Shown piece after piece: positions 38,401 through 49,400 of a stretch of DNA of 64,000 nt. Under the pieces are notes generated by a model. It saw only the letters and a program-made list of their open reading frames with translations, ran no database searches and was not told the DNA's origin. Position numbers and translations under genes: made by a program. The DNA comes from Progne subis subis. Its lineage: Eukaryota > Chordata > Aves > Passeriformes > Hirundinidae. Location of the stretch: the NCBI GenBank assembly GCA_022316685.1, contig JAKJHU010000026.1, positions 1,930,001 through 1,994,000 of the forward strand, read 5' to 3'. Position 1 is the first letter of the stretch. Each line of letters begins with the position of its first letter.

Positions 38401-39805
38401 ATGGATGAAGATAAAGCTGAGCATCTTGATTCCAGAGAGAACATGTGGAGAGACATCTCAGAAAGCTGGACCAGGTTCTAGTTTTTACATTCCCTTTAAT
38501 CAGTTGAAGTTTCATGAGGGATGATAGTGCACTTAAGTAGCCTAATATTTTCAGAGATGGATGTCAAAGGTACTATTCTGTCTGTTGAAACTGAGCATCA
38601 TTCTGATCAGATTTCTCTCCTTTGAAAAATGCTGACTTGTTGGAATCAAAACTTTTAATAGATATGCATGTGTCTGGGGAAGCAGAGATACAGCAGTGCA
38701 TCTGTCTTTGAAAAGGCCAGAATTTCAATTCCTAAGGTTTGTCTGAGACATGGGAGACATGAATCCAAAGCCAGTCTCTCCTTGAGTAAGGCCAGTCTCG
38801 GTTTGCAGGAAAACTTTGAAGAGATGTGTTTTTCTCCCAGTATGAGGAAAAAGAATATTCTGCTGATTAAATAACTTTTCTCTAACTACTCAGTATCCAG
38901 AACAGAAGGAGCAGCTTGCAGGAAGGACATCTCTAAGTGCCTCAGCAGGGGCATGTTGTGTGTGTTTGACATTCGCGGTGTTTGCAGGGGGGCTGCAGAC
39001 ATGGAGACACAGTGGAGCTGAGCCATCGTGCTCTGTGGTGCCCAGGAGCTGCAGCACTGCACAGTAAAGCTGAGCCTCGAGCTGTTTCAGTGCCACCATG
39101 AGCTTTGGCGATGCCCACATCCATTTTACAGGTCAAAACAATGGTTGCTGACCATGGAAAAGGTGACAGGCTCTCCAGGGACAGCTGTCTTCCTTACAGC
39201 TGCCTTCTGCCATTTCATAGCTCTCAGAACCACAAAGACAAACATTTCATGTGCTCCTGCTGCTGGAGGCACAGGCCTCTTAAAGAAGGCCTGCAAAGAA
39301 GTTGTTCTTTGCACTTTGAAGCAGTGTTTGCTAATAGCACAAATTCTGAAACTAATGTTTGTACATGGTAGAAGTGTATTTCCATAGAAACATCCACTGC
39401 AAATAATAATCAAAGTTAATAGCTTTTGATCCCATCAAGAAGCTCTCAAGCAGGATAAGTATATGAGGGGTTAGATTAGGAAATTTAATTTAATGCTGAA
39501 GTGGAATGGCTTTGCATTCTAACCAGGAAATTCATAAGCTCTCTCTACTCCCTGCAGGCATGGTCTGTCAATTTTTGAAGATTAAAAACTCAAGCATTAT
39601 TGAATCAGTTTATTCTCAGGAAGAACTCTCATACTTGACATCACTTACAGGTCTCCCAAGCAATGTTCTATGGCAAATGGAACTGAGAGCAGAAATTTTG
39701 CATATGCAGCATTCTGCTTGTGGAGAGAAAGCAAGCTTCAGCTGTGAATCTGGTCAGTCAGATCTCTGTCTTACATACTCCAATGATTTTGAGGGATGAC
39801 TGTGA
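32481..39805. other. Non-coding stretch, no gene seen
   Basis: No exon, RNA gene or repeat family recognised over about 7.3 kb. Open frames are up to 119 codons (39028-39387) without known motifs. A T13 run occurs near 32897. Two adjacent TAATTA cores lie at 36918-36939, and an A/T low-complexity patch at 34745-34778. Slightly GC-richer sequence occurs at 38980-39130. Confidence 0.55.
36918..36939. repeat. Direct duplication of CATTAATTAA
   Basis: The 10-bp unit CATTAATTAA occurs twice in a row (starting at 36919 and 36929), giving two palindromic TTAATTAA sites. TAATTA is the usual homeodomain core, but AT-rich sequence yields such sites often by chance. Confidence 0.7.
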
Positions 39806-39811
39806 AGCTGT
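39806..39811. repeat. Target site duplication, left copy
   Basis: AGCTGT abuts the LTR start and is repeated exactly at 40338-40343. Confidence 0.9.
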
Positions 39812-40337
39812 TGTCTGGTTTAACCCCAGACAGGAGCTGGATACCATGCGGCTCCTCACAATGCTCCCCATCCTCCATGGTGGACTGGGGAAGAAAATTA
39901 GGAAAAGTCAAAACCTTTGGGTCAAGAAAAGCTTAATAATTGAAGTAGAGAGAGAGAGAAAAAAAAAAAAAAGTAATAAAACCAAAGACAGACAAGTGAT
40001 GCAGAATACCACTGCTCACCACCCACTGAGAGATTCCCATCCCAGAGCAGGCCAAATTCCCCCAGTTTATACACTGGACATGATGTTCTATGGTATGGAA
40101 TATCCTTTTGGCCAGTTCAGACCATCTGCTCTGGCCATGCTCCCTCCTGGCTTCTTGTGCCCCTGCTCACTGGCAGAGCCTGAGACACTGAAAAGTCCTT
40201 GACTTAGGGTAAGGAGTTCTCAGCAACAACTGAAACATCAGTGTGTTGTTAGCATTATTCTCATCCTTAATCTAAAACACATCATTTTATCAGCTATCTG
40301 GAAGAAAATTAACTCTATCCCAGCTGAAGCTAGGACA
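39812..40337 (-). mobile_element. Solo LTR, antisense, complete (526 bp)
   Basis: Plus-strand ends are TGTCTGGTTTAACCCCAG and CAGCTGAAGCTAGGACA, giving a sense strand that starts TGTCCTAGCTTCAGCTGG, the same family as 32141-32480. A perfect 6-bp target duplication flanks it. The sense strand has a TATA box (TATAAA, complement of 40066-40071). The expected polyadenylation region near 39935-39975 is degenerate and A/GA-rich on the plus strand (A14 around 39960). No internal provirus sequence is present, so it is a solo LTR. The 160-codon plus frame at 39720-40202, the longest in the window, is an antisense frame within this LTR and not a gene. Confidence 0.9.
40066..40071 (-). promoter_or_regulatory. 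LTR TATA box
   Basis: Plus-strand TTTATA reads TATAAA on the LTR sense strand, in the context AGTGTATAAACTGG that is typical of this LTR family. Confidence 0.65.
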
Positions 40338-40343
40338 AGCTGT
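40338..40343. repeat. Target site duplication, right copy
   Basis: AGCTGT follows the LTR directly and is identical to 39806-39811. Confidence 0.9.
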
Positions 40344-40674
40344 CCATCACTCTCTGGTAAGCTTGGCAGACTGTCCTAAAGCTTGCACTTCTGACAAAGC
40401 AGCTCCAAGCAGCTCTCGATGTACATATTTCTCTGAACTGTGGCATCCCTGAGTATGAGGTGCTTCCTGGTACAGCAACATGAAGTCCTGAACTTGTGCC
40501 ACATGGATTTGTACTTCAAGGAAATAAGCTTCTGAAGATGAATGCTTGGAAGTGTTTTCATGGAGGTTTTTAATTAACTTTTTCTATTTTTTTTCCACAC
40601 TATAAAATGCATTTCAGAATTAAGATTATTGGTTACAATATGAATCAGCAGGTTTACAGCTGCACAGATTTCAG
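40344..40674. other. Short unique spacer
   Basis: No recognised gene or repeat between the solo LTR and the CR1 fragment. A 61-codon minus frame at 40376-40561 has no motif. Confidence 0.5.
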
Positions 40675-41175
40675 CTAGCAGCCAATTACCACTGGTATCC
40701 CTCGGGCACTGATACTGGGCCAACACTGTTTAAAATCCAAGTTAATAATTCAGGTGGATAGAATGGAGTGTGTTCTCAGCAAGTTTATGGGTAATACCAA
40801 ACTATGTGGAATGACTGATCTACTTGATGGCAGGGGGAATATCAACTGGCTGGAAAAAATGGCCCAAGGCTCTGCTGCATCAGTAAAATTGAGGGAGGTA
40901 GCCCTTTCTCTTTGGCACCTGTGAAACCACACCCACTTTACTGTGTTTGGCTTGAGCTCCCCAGAGCACGAAAGATATTGGCCGACTGAAGTCAGTCAAA
41001 TGAAACATCATTAAAGAAGGTTGGGGACTCAAGCACTTACCTGTAACCAAAAGCTGAGAGGGCAGGGCTTGCTTTGGTTGCAGAGGAGTCTGGGGGAGAT
41101 CGTATTGCTGCCTACTGCTACTCTAATGGAAGAGTAAAGATGAGGTAGAGATGGACTCCAGGCCATACTGAGTAA
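40675..41175 (+). mobile_element. Old CR1 LINE fragment, sense
   Basis: Diverged CR1 in the plus orientation. It runs from the RT-coding tail (ACCACTGGTATCCCTCGGGC at about 40689, GATACTGGGCCAACACTGTT, AGCAAGTTTATGGGTAATAC, TCTACTTGATGGCAGGGG) into the 3' region (CCTGTGAAACCACACCCACT near 40918, GAGCTCCCCAGAGCACGAAA near 40954, AGGAGTCTGGGGGAGATCGT near 41084). Family order is kept without the large internal deletion seen in the 9.8-kb and 54.9-kb copies. The extreme 3' end is missing after about 41175. Many substitutions and small indels make the exact edges uncertain. Confidence 0.83.
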
Positions 41176-41417
41176 GGTGGGTTGACCTCAGTTTGTGCCT
41201 TTGAACTGGCTGTTTGAGGAGCATGCTGGGCCCTGCTGCTCTTTCCTCAGTCACAGAAGGTAAGTCCTACTGCCCAACTTTCCATCTCTATTTCCAACAC
41301 TTGTGTAATACTGACTACCCCAGAAATACTTTGAGCTCTACCAAAAGGTACACTCAGTGACATAGTGATAAAAGTAGCTGCATTTTGTTGCCATGATTTT
41401 TTAGCCTTCTGATGTTT

Positions 41418-41423
41418 GCATTT
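41418..41423. repeat. Candidate target site duplication, left copy
   Basis: GCATTT, repeated at 41676-41681 immediately after the CA end of the LTR. Confidence 0.65.
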
Positions 41424-41675
41424 TTATAGTGGAGTTTCTCACAATTTGTAGCATAAATGAAGTGATTGTTTTCACATTCCTCTCTGGAGGAGGGACAATT
41501 GATGGACTTCTAGTTTGTCCAGTGGGGTCGAAGAGGTGGCAACCTCATTCTCCAATCCCTAGTCATTGTCCAAAATCTATATAAACTGAGGTCAAGAAAT
41601 AAACTTGCTCCTTTTTCCTCCTTTTGCTCTGATAACCTGACTGCATGTCATTCTTATCATGTCCGTCTAGTGACA
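41424..41675 (+). mobile_element. Short ERVK-like solo LTR, sense (252 bp)
   Basis: Shows the LTR promoter architecture: TATATAAA at 41578-41585, AATAAA at 41598-41603 and the terminal GTCCGTCTAGTGACA ending at 41675. The 6-bp repeat GCATTT on both sides fits ERVK-type integration and sets the left edge at 41424. There the sequence begins TTATAGTGG rather than the canonical TG, so either the first G has mutated or the true left edge is the TG at 41430. The TATA-to-AATAAA spacing is only about 20 bases, short for a retrovirus. It resembles a songbird LTR I recall, not searched. Confidence 0.68.
41578..41585 (+). promoter_or_regulatory. LTR TATA box TATATAAA
   Basis: Perfect TATA motif inside the short LTR, with AATAAA 20 bases downstream at 41598-41603. 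Confidence 0.6.
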
Positions 41676-41681
41676 GCATTT
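41676..41681. repeat. Candidate target site duplication, right copy
   Basis: GCATTT directly after the LTR 3' end, identical to 41418-41423. Confidence 0.65.
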
Positions 41682-44600
41682 CAACATCATCTGATATTTT
41701 CACACAATTCAAATGGAAGTTTGCAGATTCAGTTGATGGTCTAAATAATTCCTAGTTAGCTTCCAACTCTTTGAAGCTAAGTGAAAAAAAGTTTTGCACC
41801 TGTGTATTTGTAGTATGAAAGGATAGCTCTAATGTAAAATCTTGATTGGAAACAGAAGAAGTGGTCTGAAATAAAAAAAAAATCAGAAAACACTGAAATA
41901 AATTGTAGTTGATCAGTCCTTATTCAGGTTAGGTTAGATTTAATGGATAGAGGAAAATAATGGGGCTATTTGCATACAGCTTGCATTCTTGTGGCTTAGC
42001 TTGCTGAAGCCAGCAGATTTGCTGGGACCCCAAGTCATACCGTTTGTTAATGAAGAGGGAATAGAAGGTCTTATTCAGCAATATGCTGAGGGGACAGTGA
42101 CCATTCAAGAAAAATCTGAGATCTTTCATTGCTTCACAGAAGGGATTTGGCATCTCATGGCTTGTGCTGTTCAATGAGCTCACTGGCCGTGAAATAGCAG
42201 CTTTGAATCTCTGTGAGCAATAGTATCACCGAAGTACTTGTATTTCAGGCTGTACAAAATTACAGAGAGAAAGTTTCTGGCTAAAATTTAGTCCAAAAAC
42301 TAGCTTGTCTTTGCTGTCATTCAGATCAGTAAATTTCTTTGTGAAATACTTTTATAGTTCCTGTCACCACCAGCTTATGTGCTTTGATTCTGATTCAGTA
42401 TTTACTGCGGTAACTATCTGAGTGGGTGGCAGGGGACAGGGAGGAGCTTGTGAGATTTTTGGTTGGAGGGGTTGTGTTTGGCTTGAGATGGGGTGGGCTG
42501 GGGGTTTTCTAGATTTTAATGATGGAGACTGGGGGCAAGAAACAACATGTAAATAGAAATGTTTGGGGGACTTTCAAGCAGGACATCTTTTTATCCAGCC
42601 ATTGGTAAAACTGGAGAAACTTGTAGAGAAGAATGCTAAAGGAGCAGCTGGATTAGGGCTGGAAACAGTACTAGTAGCAGACTGCTCATTCAGTTTCCAA
42701 GAAAGAATCTTGCTATCTAAGGCTCTCCAAACAACACACAACTCTCAGCTTCTTTTTCAGTCACAGTGATAGCACTGAGTGTTATTAATCCTGCCAAGTA
42801 AATTGATTACATGTACTCAGTTAAGCAGTGGTTGCTTTGGGTGGGAACAAAACTAGGGCAGGAGGCTTGGAGGCAGGTCTGGACTTCTTCTTCGATGAGG
42901 AAGAGGAGTGTGAAGAGTCATGTGGATAGTGTAGTTTCTAATATCTTAGAAGTGGTTTAATTTTAAACCTGTTTACATTTGACCTATTAGATTGGAGACA
43001 TTCTCTTGGCTCTTGAAGCCATTAGTCTTGGCTTGAAAAGATAAGCTTCTTTGTTTAGAGATTAAATGAGTTGGAAGAAATTTGACCAAACTGCTTTTCC
43101 CAAATGTTTATAGGCTGTAATGGCACATGATGATCTAGAGAGCATCACCTGCATATTTCTTTAGTTGGAGTTTGCTTTTTCTCAAGGGTTGATTAGTATC
43201 TTGAAATCTGCTAAATGGTTTTGTTCTTGTTCTTAATGTTTTAAGGGCTCTAAGCAATATTTTTCATGTTTTGCTTCCAGTAGTCCTTAAGACCCCTTCT
43301 AATTTTATTATTTTTTTTTAATTCCCAACTCTGAAAAGCATTGTGAAAGCATTGCATTCTGGCAGTTTTGATTGATGCTTCTGTTTTAACACTTTGCCAC
43401 TTTCATGTCTGTTCTGATATCCATCCACTTCATAGCGTATCTGTTGCTTCCCAACTGGAAGGACTCTTTTTGAAGCACATGTGTGGTGGAAATTTCATGG
43501 TCAACTCTGCCCATGGAAGGTCCTTCCCAGAATGCTGTTGTTTCTCTTTTTCAAGCTGATAAATCAGGCAGGAAGCAGCTGCTGTAGGAATGCTGTTGAA
43601 ACTTGGAGCCTTTTGCACTTTAGGCCGACAGTCACAATTTTAATCACAACAAGCAGGTGACGATTAGTGTCACGTGTTGCCTACTGTATTAGTTGGCTGT
43701 GCTGTCTTCCTGTCTAATTTATGGTGGGAAGATGACCAGAGTCTGGAAGAAGATGGAGGAGTATTTTTCTTGCTTCAAAAATTGGCATTAAAACCATGGG
43801 GACAGAGATCTAATGTTTGTTGGGCAGGTCAACAATGAATTTATAGTATAAATTCCACTATACACTTTTAAGTTAAATGGTTGTGAGCTGTCCTCTGATT
43901 CCTTGCTAAGTCAAGTTACCTGAGGTCTTGGCTGATTTATAGAGGATTCTTGATCTTAGAAGTTCTTGAGTAATTTTTAATACACTGTCCTTGTTTCTCT
44001 TGTATTCTCTGCTATCAAAGTTGTCATTAGTGTACATTTCTTACCCAATTGCTGTTTCCAGTAAATTGTTCTTATCTTAACCCATGATTTTTACCTTTTG
44101 TGCCTCCAGTTTTCCTCTGCATCCTGCCGTAGTGTGAGGCAGAAGGGGAAGCAAGAAACAAGCAAACAGCACATGCTTTGGAGGATTTCAGTGGGAATAC
44201 TAAATTGGGGAATACCCTTCCTAAACCACATATACACAGTATAGAAAACTGACTCAGGAGAGCTCTCCTCTATTTTCCACTTCAGTAACAAAATCTGTCA
44301 CACCCTCTGCTAAATGGAAGCCTAATTGCCCTTCCATACACCTTACTCTTCAGCATTTGCCTTTGGAAAATGTAGAACTGGTATGGTCATGCAGCTGGAG
44401 CAGGTAACAAAGAATTGAAACATGGTGTTTGAGAGTGCATTTTCTGTCATGAATTGTCTGAAATGTGTTAATTAGCTGCTAGATATAATGCCATTTCTTT
44501 CTAAGCTGCTTTTTTGAAGTGCTGAGCACCACCCTTAAATGACTGAACACCTTGAATCCTCATCTAGGGACTAAAAGTTACAAAGTTATTCGCTCTGTCT

Positions 44601-45893
44601 GGATGTGTGTTCTAGATAACTTCCAAGCTCTCACAGGTGTGTTATGTCATACACCAGTCACATATTGGCTGGGAGTTGTTTGCATCTAAGATACCTACAG
44701 TTGGTGTCTTTTGCTGAATTTAAACATTTTCTCTTGTCATTAGGGTTGTATATGTTGGTGGCCTACAGTGAGCCGTAACGTGAATTAACAGGAAATGGCT
44801 CAGCTGCCAAACTGCACAAGCAGCGGGAGAATAGCAAGAGATTTCAGCTGAGTGACCTCTGCTGACTTGGGGAAAACATAGCTTGCTCTGGGCTGTGTTG
44901 CCAAAGGGTGTTTTGCTTTGTCACTGGCTGACTGGTGTTCTCTTGCCACCCTTATCCAAGTTCAGTTATCAAAGTGGAGGAACATTAACCATGGAATTGT
45001 AAAGTCAGTTGCAAACTCCTGGAAGTTCAGATTTCTTGACTGGGCTTTTGGTTATGCTCTGCTAATTTGTTAAGATATACTTTTGCTTTAGGAAAAAGAT
45101 TCCCAACATATATGAAAACACATTGCACGAGGAAACAATGGCAGGAAGAGAACTTTTCCACTAGCAAATGAGCATGTTGGCTAGTCTTGTCATACACATG
45201 GGTTTAAATACAAACCAGTTTTAAGTTGCACTAATTCTCTATATATGAACTATAATGAAACTTAAGTGAAAACAAACCCTGCTGCTGTTTGTTTTGTTTG
45301 GATATTGGCAAGGCTTGAGGCATGTTTCTTCTTCCTCCTTTCATAACTATTTCAATAAAGTGCAGACAAAATTAACAAAGAATTACCCTGTCCCTGTTTG
45401 TAAGTGAAAACAGGCATCTCTGAACCCTCTATTGCTAAGGTATGCACAGTATTTGTATAGTATAGAGTATTTTATTCCTGCTGTAGAACTAGTTTTTGCA
45501 ACCTCATTTTGGGGGAGATTAACATGGAAAACTGGGTTTAGGTTTTTCTTTAGGAGAAAGAATATTGCTTGCTTAAGAATTAAAGTAAGCACAGAAAGGC
45601 TTTGAAGATAGCATCAGATATCAGTCTCATTTCTGAAGAACTCCAGAGTTAGAGTGTTTTGTCGGCATCATTCACCCCCTTTTTTTTTTTTTCCTTCCTC
45701 TGTCCTACTGCATCCTTACCTGAAGTCACTGTTCTGGCTGAAGGGCAAAAATCAATCTATGCTACATGCTAACAGAACTTACAGCCCATCAAACAAAGTA
45801 TGAAAAATTTTCAAGTGTTCAAAATACTTCCTTCGTTACTTAGCCTGTGACATGGTGTCTTCATGGTGGTTTTCATTTCTGTAATAAATACGA
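41682..45893. other. Non-coding stretch, no gene seen
   Basis: A G-rich plus-strand patch lies at 42421-42517. The frame at 41989-42177 reads somewhat protein-like but ends in a stop and has no convincing splice sites. A T14 run lies near 45680. No repeat family or RNA gene recognised. Confidence 0.55.
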
Positions 45894-45926
45894 TGGGCCA
45901 AATTTTATAAATCAAAATTTTAGAAT

Positions 45927-45932
45927 TTTATT
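45927..45932 (-). promoter_or_regulatory. LTR polyadenylation signal AATAAA
   Basis: Plus-strand TTTATT reads AATAAA on the LTR sense strand, about 35 bases before the proposed LTR 3' end. Confidence 0.65.
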
Positions 45933-46348
45933 GAGAGATAGTCTCAGACAGCCACAATTAAAAGGATAGCGTCGAACCCCGGGATTTCGGCACTGGGTGA
46001 ACACGGTAGCACACTCTGTCAGTATGTCACCCCCCAGTTCACATTTCTGGCTTGGAGCCGTCTCTTCTTATACACTGGATTGCTGAGAGAAAATCGGGGC
46101 TCCAAGGTTCCCTCTTCCGAGGCAGCCTCATTAGATATTCATGTTCGGGTTCTGGTGATTTGAATGGATTTGCTCGGCAAGACAATGTCCTTGATTGTCG
46201 TGTCCAGGTGCTGTGTAGAGACGTTAATGTTGGGAGGAGACGGATGAGATATCGATCTGATGTAATCATTTGGTTCTCCTGGGTTCTCCATCTCCCTTTT
46301 CCGTTGTCTTTGTTCTCCCCTTAACGATTCCCGGCAGAGGTATCCTCA

Positions 46349-46401
46349 TGTCCCTCCTGTGTAATTCTCAGCATAGTTTTCTTGTGTCCCTCCTGTGTAA
46401 T
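46349..46401 (-). repeat. 17-bp direct duplication in LTR U3
   Basis: TGTCCCTCCTGTGTAAT occurs at 46349-46365 and again at 46385-46401, a period of 36 bases. Direct repeats upstream of the LTR TATA box often act as enhancers in retroviruses. Function here is inference. Confidence 0.9.
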
Positions 46402-49400
46402 CTCTGGCAAAAGGAAACCCCTCTCCGTGCAGCTTTCGTCTCAGTTAACCCATAGTATATTTGATTAGAAATAAAACTTATATTTATAGGGGGTGAATTA
46501 CATCTTATATCTTTTAACACAAATTAATTTTAGGACATATATCACAATTTCCTTTCATACTCTCGATGTCAAGTTACTCCGAGCCCTGTGAGGAGGGCCT
46601 GTACTGCTTTAGCAGCATGTTAAAAGTGCTGCTTTGCATTGCCAGTACCTCAGATAAGTGTTTCAACTTCTTCCAGAGCTGTGGATTGGCAGTGGAGGTA
46701 TGTCATTGCTTTAACTTTTTGAGAATGAAGTTCTTACTTAAATCACCAAACTAATTAAGAAGCCATTAAGCCTCACCTTAATGGTGTATCTTCATATGCA
46801 TCTCAAGGCAATGGATCATCTCACTAGCTAGAGAGGTTGTCTTTTGTACTGTTAGAGTTTTGTTTCACTGCTTTTGATATATTTTGAATTTCTGGCTTTA
46901 TTTTTTCTGACGTTTGTCTTACTATTTTACTTCCTTACTCATCTTCATGTCTGTCACCTTATATTTTTGCTTCTTTTGAAGTTGCTAGTAAATTTTTTCA
47001 TAAATCGTTTATTTTTATTATTGTAGTAAGAGAATATAAAACAAAGGTACATTGCCTGCAAGTTCAGGAGCCTGGTTTTAAACCAGATGCTGTCCTGGAA
47101 TGGTGAAGTGGAGAATCAAGCCCCAAATAATGATTGATTTTAATTTATTGTAAACATGGGATTTTTTTTTCCAAGCAGTAATTTTTGGATGAAAAGTACC
47201 CAGAATGTCTGAATTGACTGTAGCATTACAGCCATCCAAAACATCCATAATAAAATCCAAACCAACTCAAATGTACTTGTGTTTTAGTGTTTCATTATAA
47301 ACCCTTAACTTAGCCAAGGTTAGCAACCCTCTGAAAACCTGGCCAGAACTATGAGGGAATCTAAGAATGAGAGAATCTAGGTCAGTTTTTTTCTTTGTGG
47401 ATGGAAACACGTATAAAGTGATGGGTTTATGTGGTTTCAGCTTCTTAGCCGTGCAAGCAGTCAAAGTTGCATTGAGATCCCAGTGAGCTGGGCAGCTAAA
47501 ATGAGTGGCCTGCTTCCTGCATTGTGCCTACATGGTCCTACCCCTTGTCTAAGCTGATTTAGGTTCCACTGCCTTGCGTTGGGTCCCTGAAGAAGAAGAC
47601 AATTCTCATCACTTATCTTCTATATGGCATACAAAGACATTTGTGATTGTAGTCTTTTGGGGCATTATTTCAGATCACAGGGAAAATGGGAGAGATAAGT
47701 AAGGGCAGATTTTCCAGGGGAGGACAGTGGGTTGACTCTCCCGCTGGTTGTGCTGTCTGTTGCATTATGTGCTCTCCAGGATCACAGGATATGAGAGTAG
47801 AATTGTCTTTGAGCTGTACGGACTGTATAAGCAGAAAGCACTATCCAGGCACATGAGTAAAAGGATTTTCTGTCCCCAGCAAGGAGTGCATGTTTATCCC
47901 CAGCCTTGACCTGTTCCAGTGACTCTGAGGAGGAGAGGGAGAATGTGCCCAGTATGTGTGCCTGGCTGTGATCTGGGGCAAAAGCTGTTCCTAGCTGAGG
48001 CAGTGGAACGTTTGATGTCATCAACCATAAGACTTGGTAGTATTTCATGCAGTCTTCGTCTTCAAATGTTAGGAATGCATTAATGGGTAGGTAAATTCAT
48101 TCCCAGAAGGGCTAAACTCTGGTGGTAGGGAGCCCCTCTGCTGGTAACCTGTTTCCTAGTTCAAATGCTAATCAAATCTGAAACAAGCCTAGTGGGAAAA
48201 ATAAAGGTGGAAAGGGTGCTACCTGCACCTCGCCTCGTACCTGTTTGGTCCTCTCCTGTTTGAACAGGATGTCAGGGACTTTCTAAATGCAGTGGATGCT
48301 CCAGTGTGGGTACCCAGCTTTTCTCTTCACTGGCCTCCTAAGGCTTGTGGGCTTTGTCATGTGGCCTTCTGTGCAGATCTTCTGTGGCAGCTTCTTAGTG
48401 ATGATAAATCTTAACTGTTTTAAAGGCTTCTATTGTAGCCTTAATGTAGTTGGGAGAACTTAAGAAGTTTCACAACAAAAATCACAATTATGAAAGCAGT
48501 CTTTCAATGGGATCTGGAGTTAAAAGCATCCGATATCATAAATCACCAGGCTAGTAGACAATTCAAAGTACCAATTATGTCCAGAATTATTTTGAGTACT
48601 GTGAGCATTGTTAGTGATGAAATTCCTCTATTGCCTCAGCCAGCAGAAACTCTCAACAGGTTTTTGTTTATTTTGTGTGCATGAGAGGTCGTTGAGTTTC
48701 TGTTTGGGTTTTTTTTTTTTGGTGCATTTAGAGCAAACTCATCTTCAGTGCTTGTGTCAGCAATAGTCATTTGCATACTCATAGGACAAAATGAAGATCT
48801 GAATAGAAGTGCAGACCGTGAACATGAAATGAGATTGCAGGATGTCTTGAGAAAGCAGGGGTTTTTTATCAGATGGATGTAAATACACTTCATAATAAGA
48901 GTGGTGGGTTTTTTTTACTCGTCTCACAAATGTAGTGAGGGAGATGGAATATGGGAAAGGCAAAGCGTAAGAAATGAAGGGTCACTGAAACAAAGGCTGG
49001 TATTTCTAATTTAGTTCTCTGTTTTATGAGCTCCTAAGTAAATATAGAAATGGACAGAACAAATCTTTGTTTATATATGCGAATTATGAAGAGAAGAATA
49101 TCCTATATCTTTGAGCTTTGTTTGAGTATTGTTTCCAGCTTAAAGCAGCTATCCATGGAATTAAATTCTTTTTAGTGAGGATTAAATTTATTTTAAGAAG
49201 GCCTAATTAGGAATGATTTGTTAGGCAAAATACAAAAAATAGATGTGGCAAAGAGGCTAAAAAGTGAAATACTTCTGTCCTGACCTTACCTGCAGAAAAA
49301 GGAACAGATCTGATTTTCATTTGGACTCTTCAAGTAATTTTATTTTAATTTCTTCCGACATATTGCTACTTTATAGAGGTGGATCCTGGATCTACAGCTT

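Larger units (their letters stand above)
45894..46557 (-). mobile_element. ERV LTR, antisense, CpG-retaining (about 664 bp)
   Basis: Plus-strand edges are proposed at TGGGCCAAATTTTATAA (45894) and ATTTCCTTTCA (46557). The sense strand carries TATAAG (complement of 46067-46072) and AATAAA (complement of 45927-45932) in LTR order. Many CpGs survive (for example around 45971-45990 and 46170-46330), unlike the surrounding DNA, suggesting a fairly young insertion. U3 contains a 17-bp direct duplication (TGTCCCTCCTGTGTAAT at 46349-46365 and 46385-46401), an enhancer-like arrangement. The flanking hexamers (ATACGA and TACTCT) do not match, so the ends are unproven. The frames at 46039-46324 are inside it. 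Confidence 0.75.

Noticed and set aside
38980..39400. GC-richer block with several overlapping frames, considered as an exon or processed pseudogene
   Set aside because: No protein family recognised, no poly-A tail or target duplication, and frames conflict on both strands.
39720..40202. 160-codon plus-strand open frame, the longest in the window
   Set aside because: It lies almost wholly in a solo LTR, in antisense, with a perfect target duplication around it. It includes translated low-complexity (KKKK) from the A-rich tract.
41989..42177. Protein-like 62-codon frame (contains IPFVNEEGIEGLIQQYAEG)
   Set aside because: Ends in a stop without a donor site, has a poor upstream acceptor, and no family is recognised. 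It could be checked by blastx.
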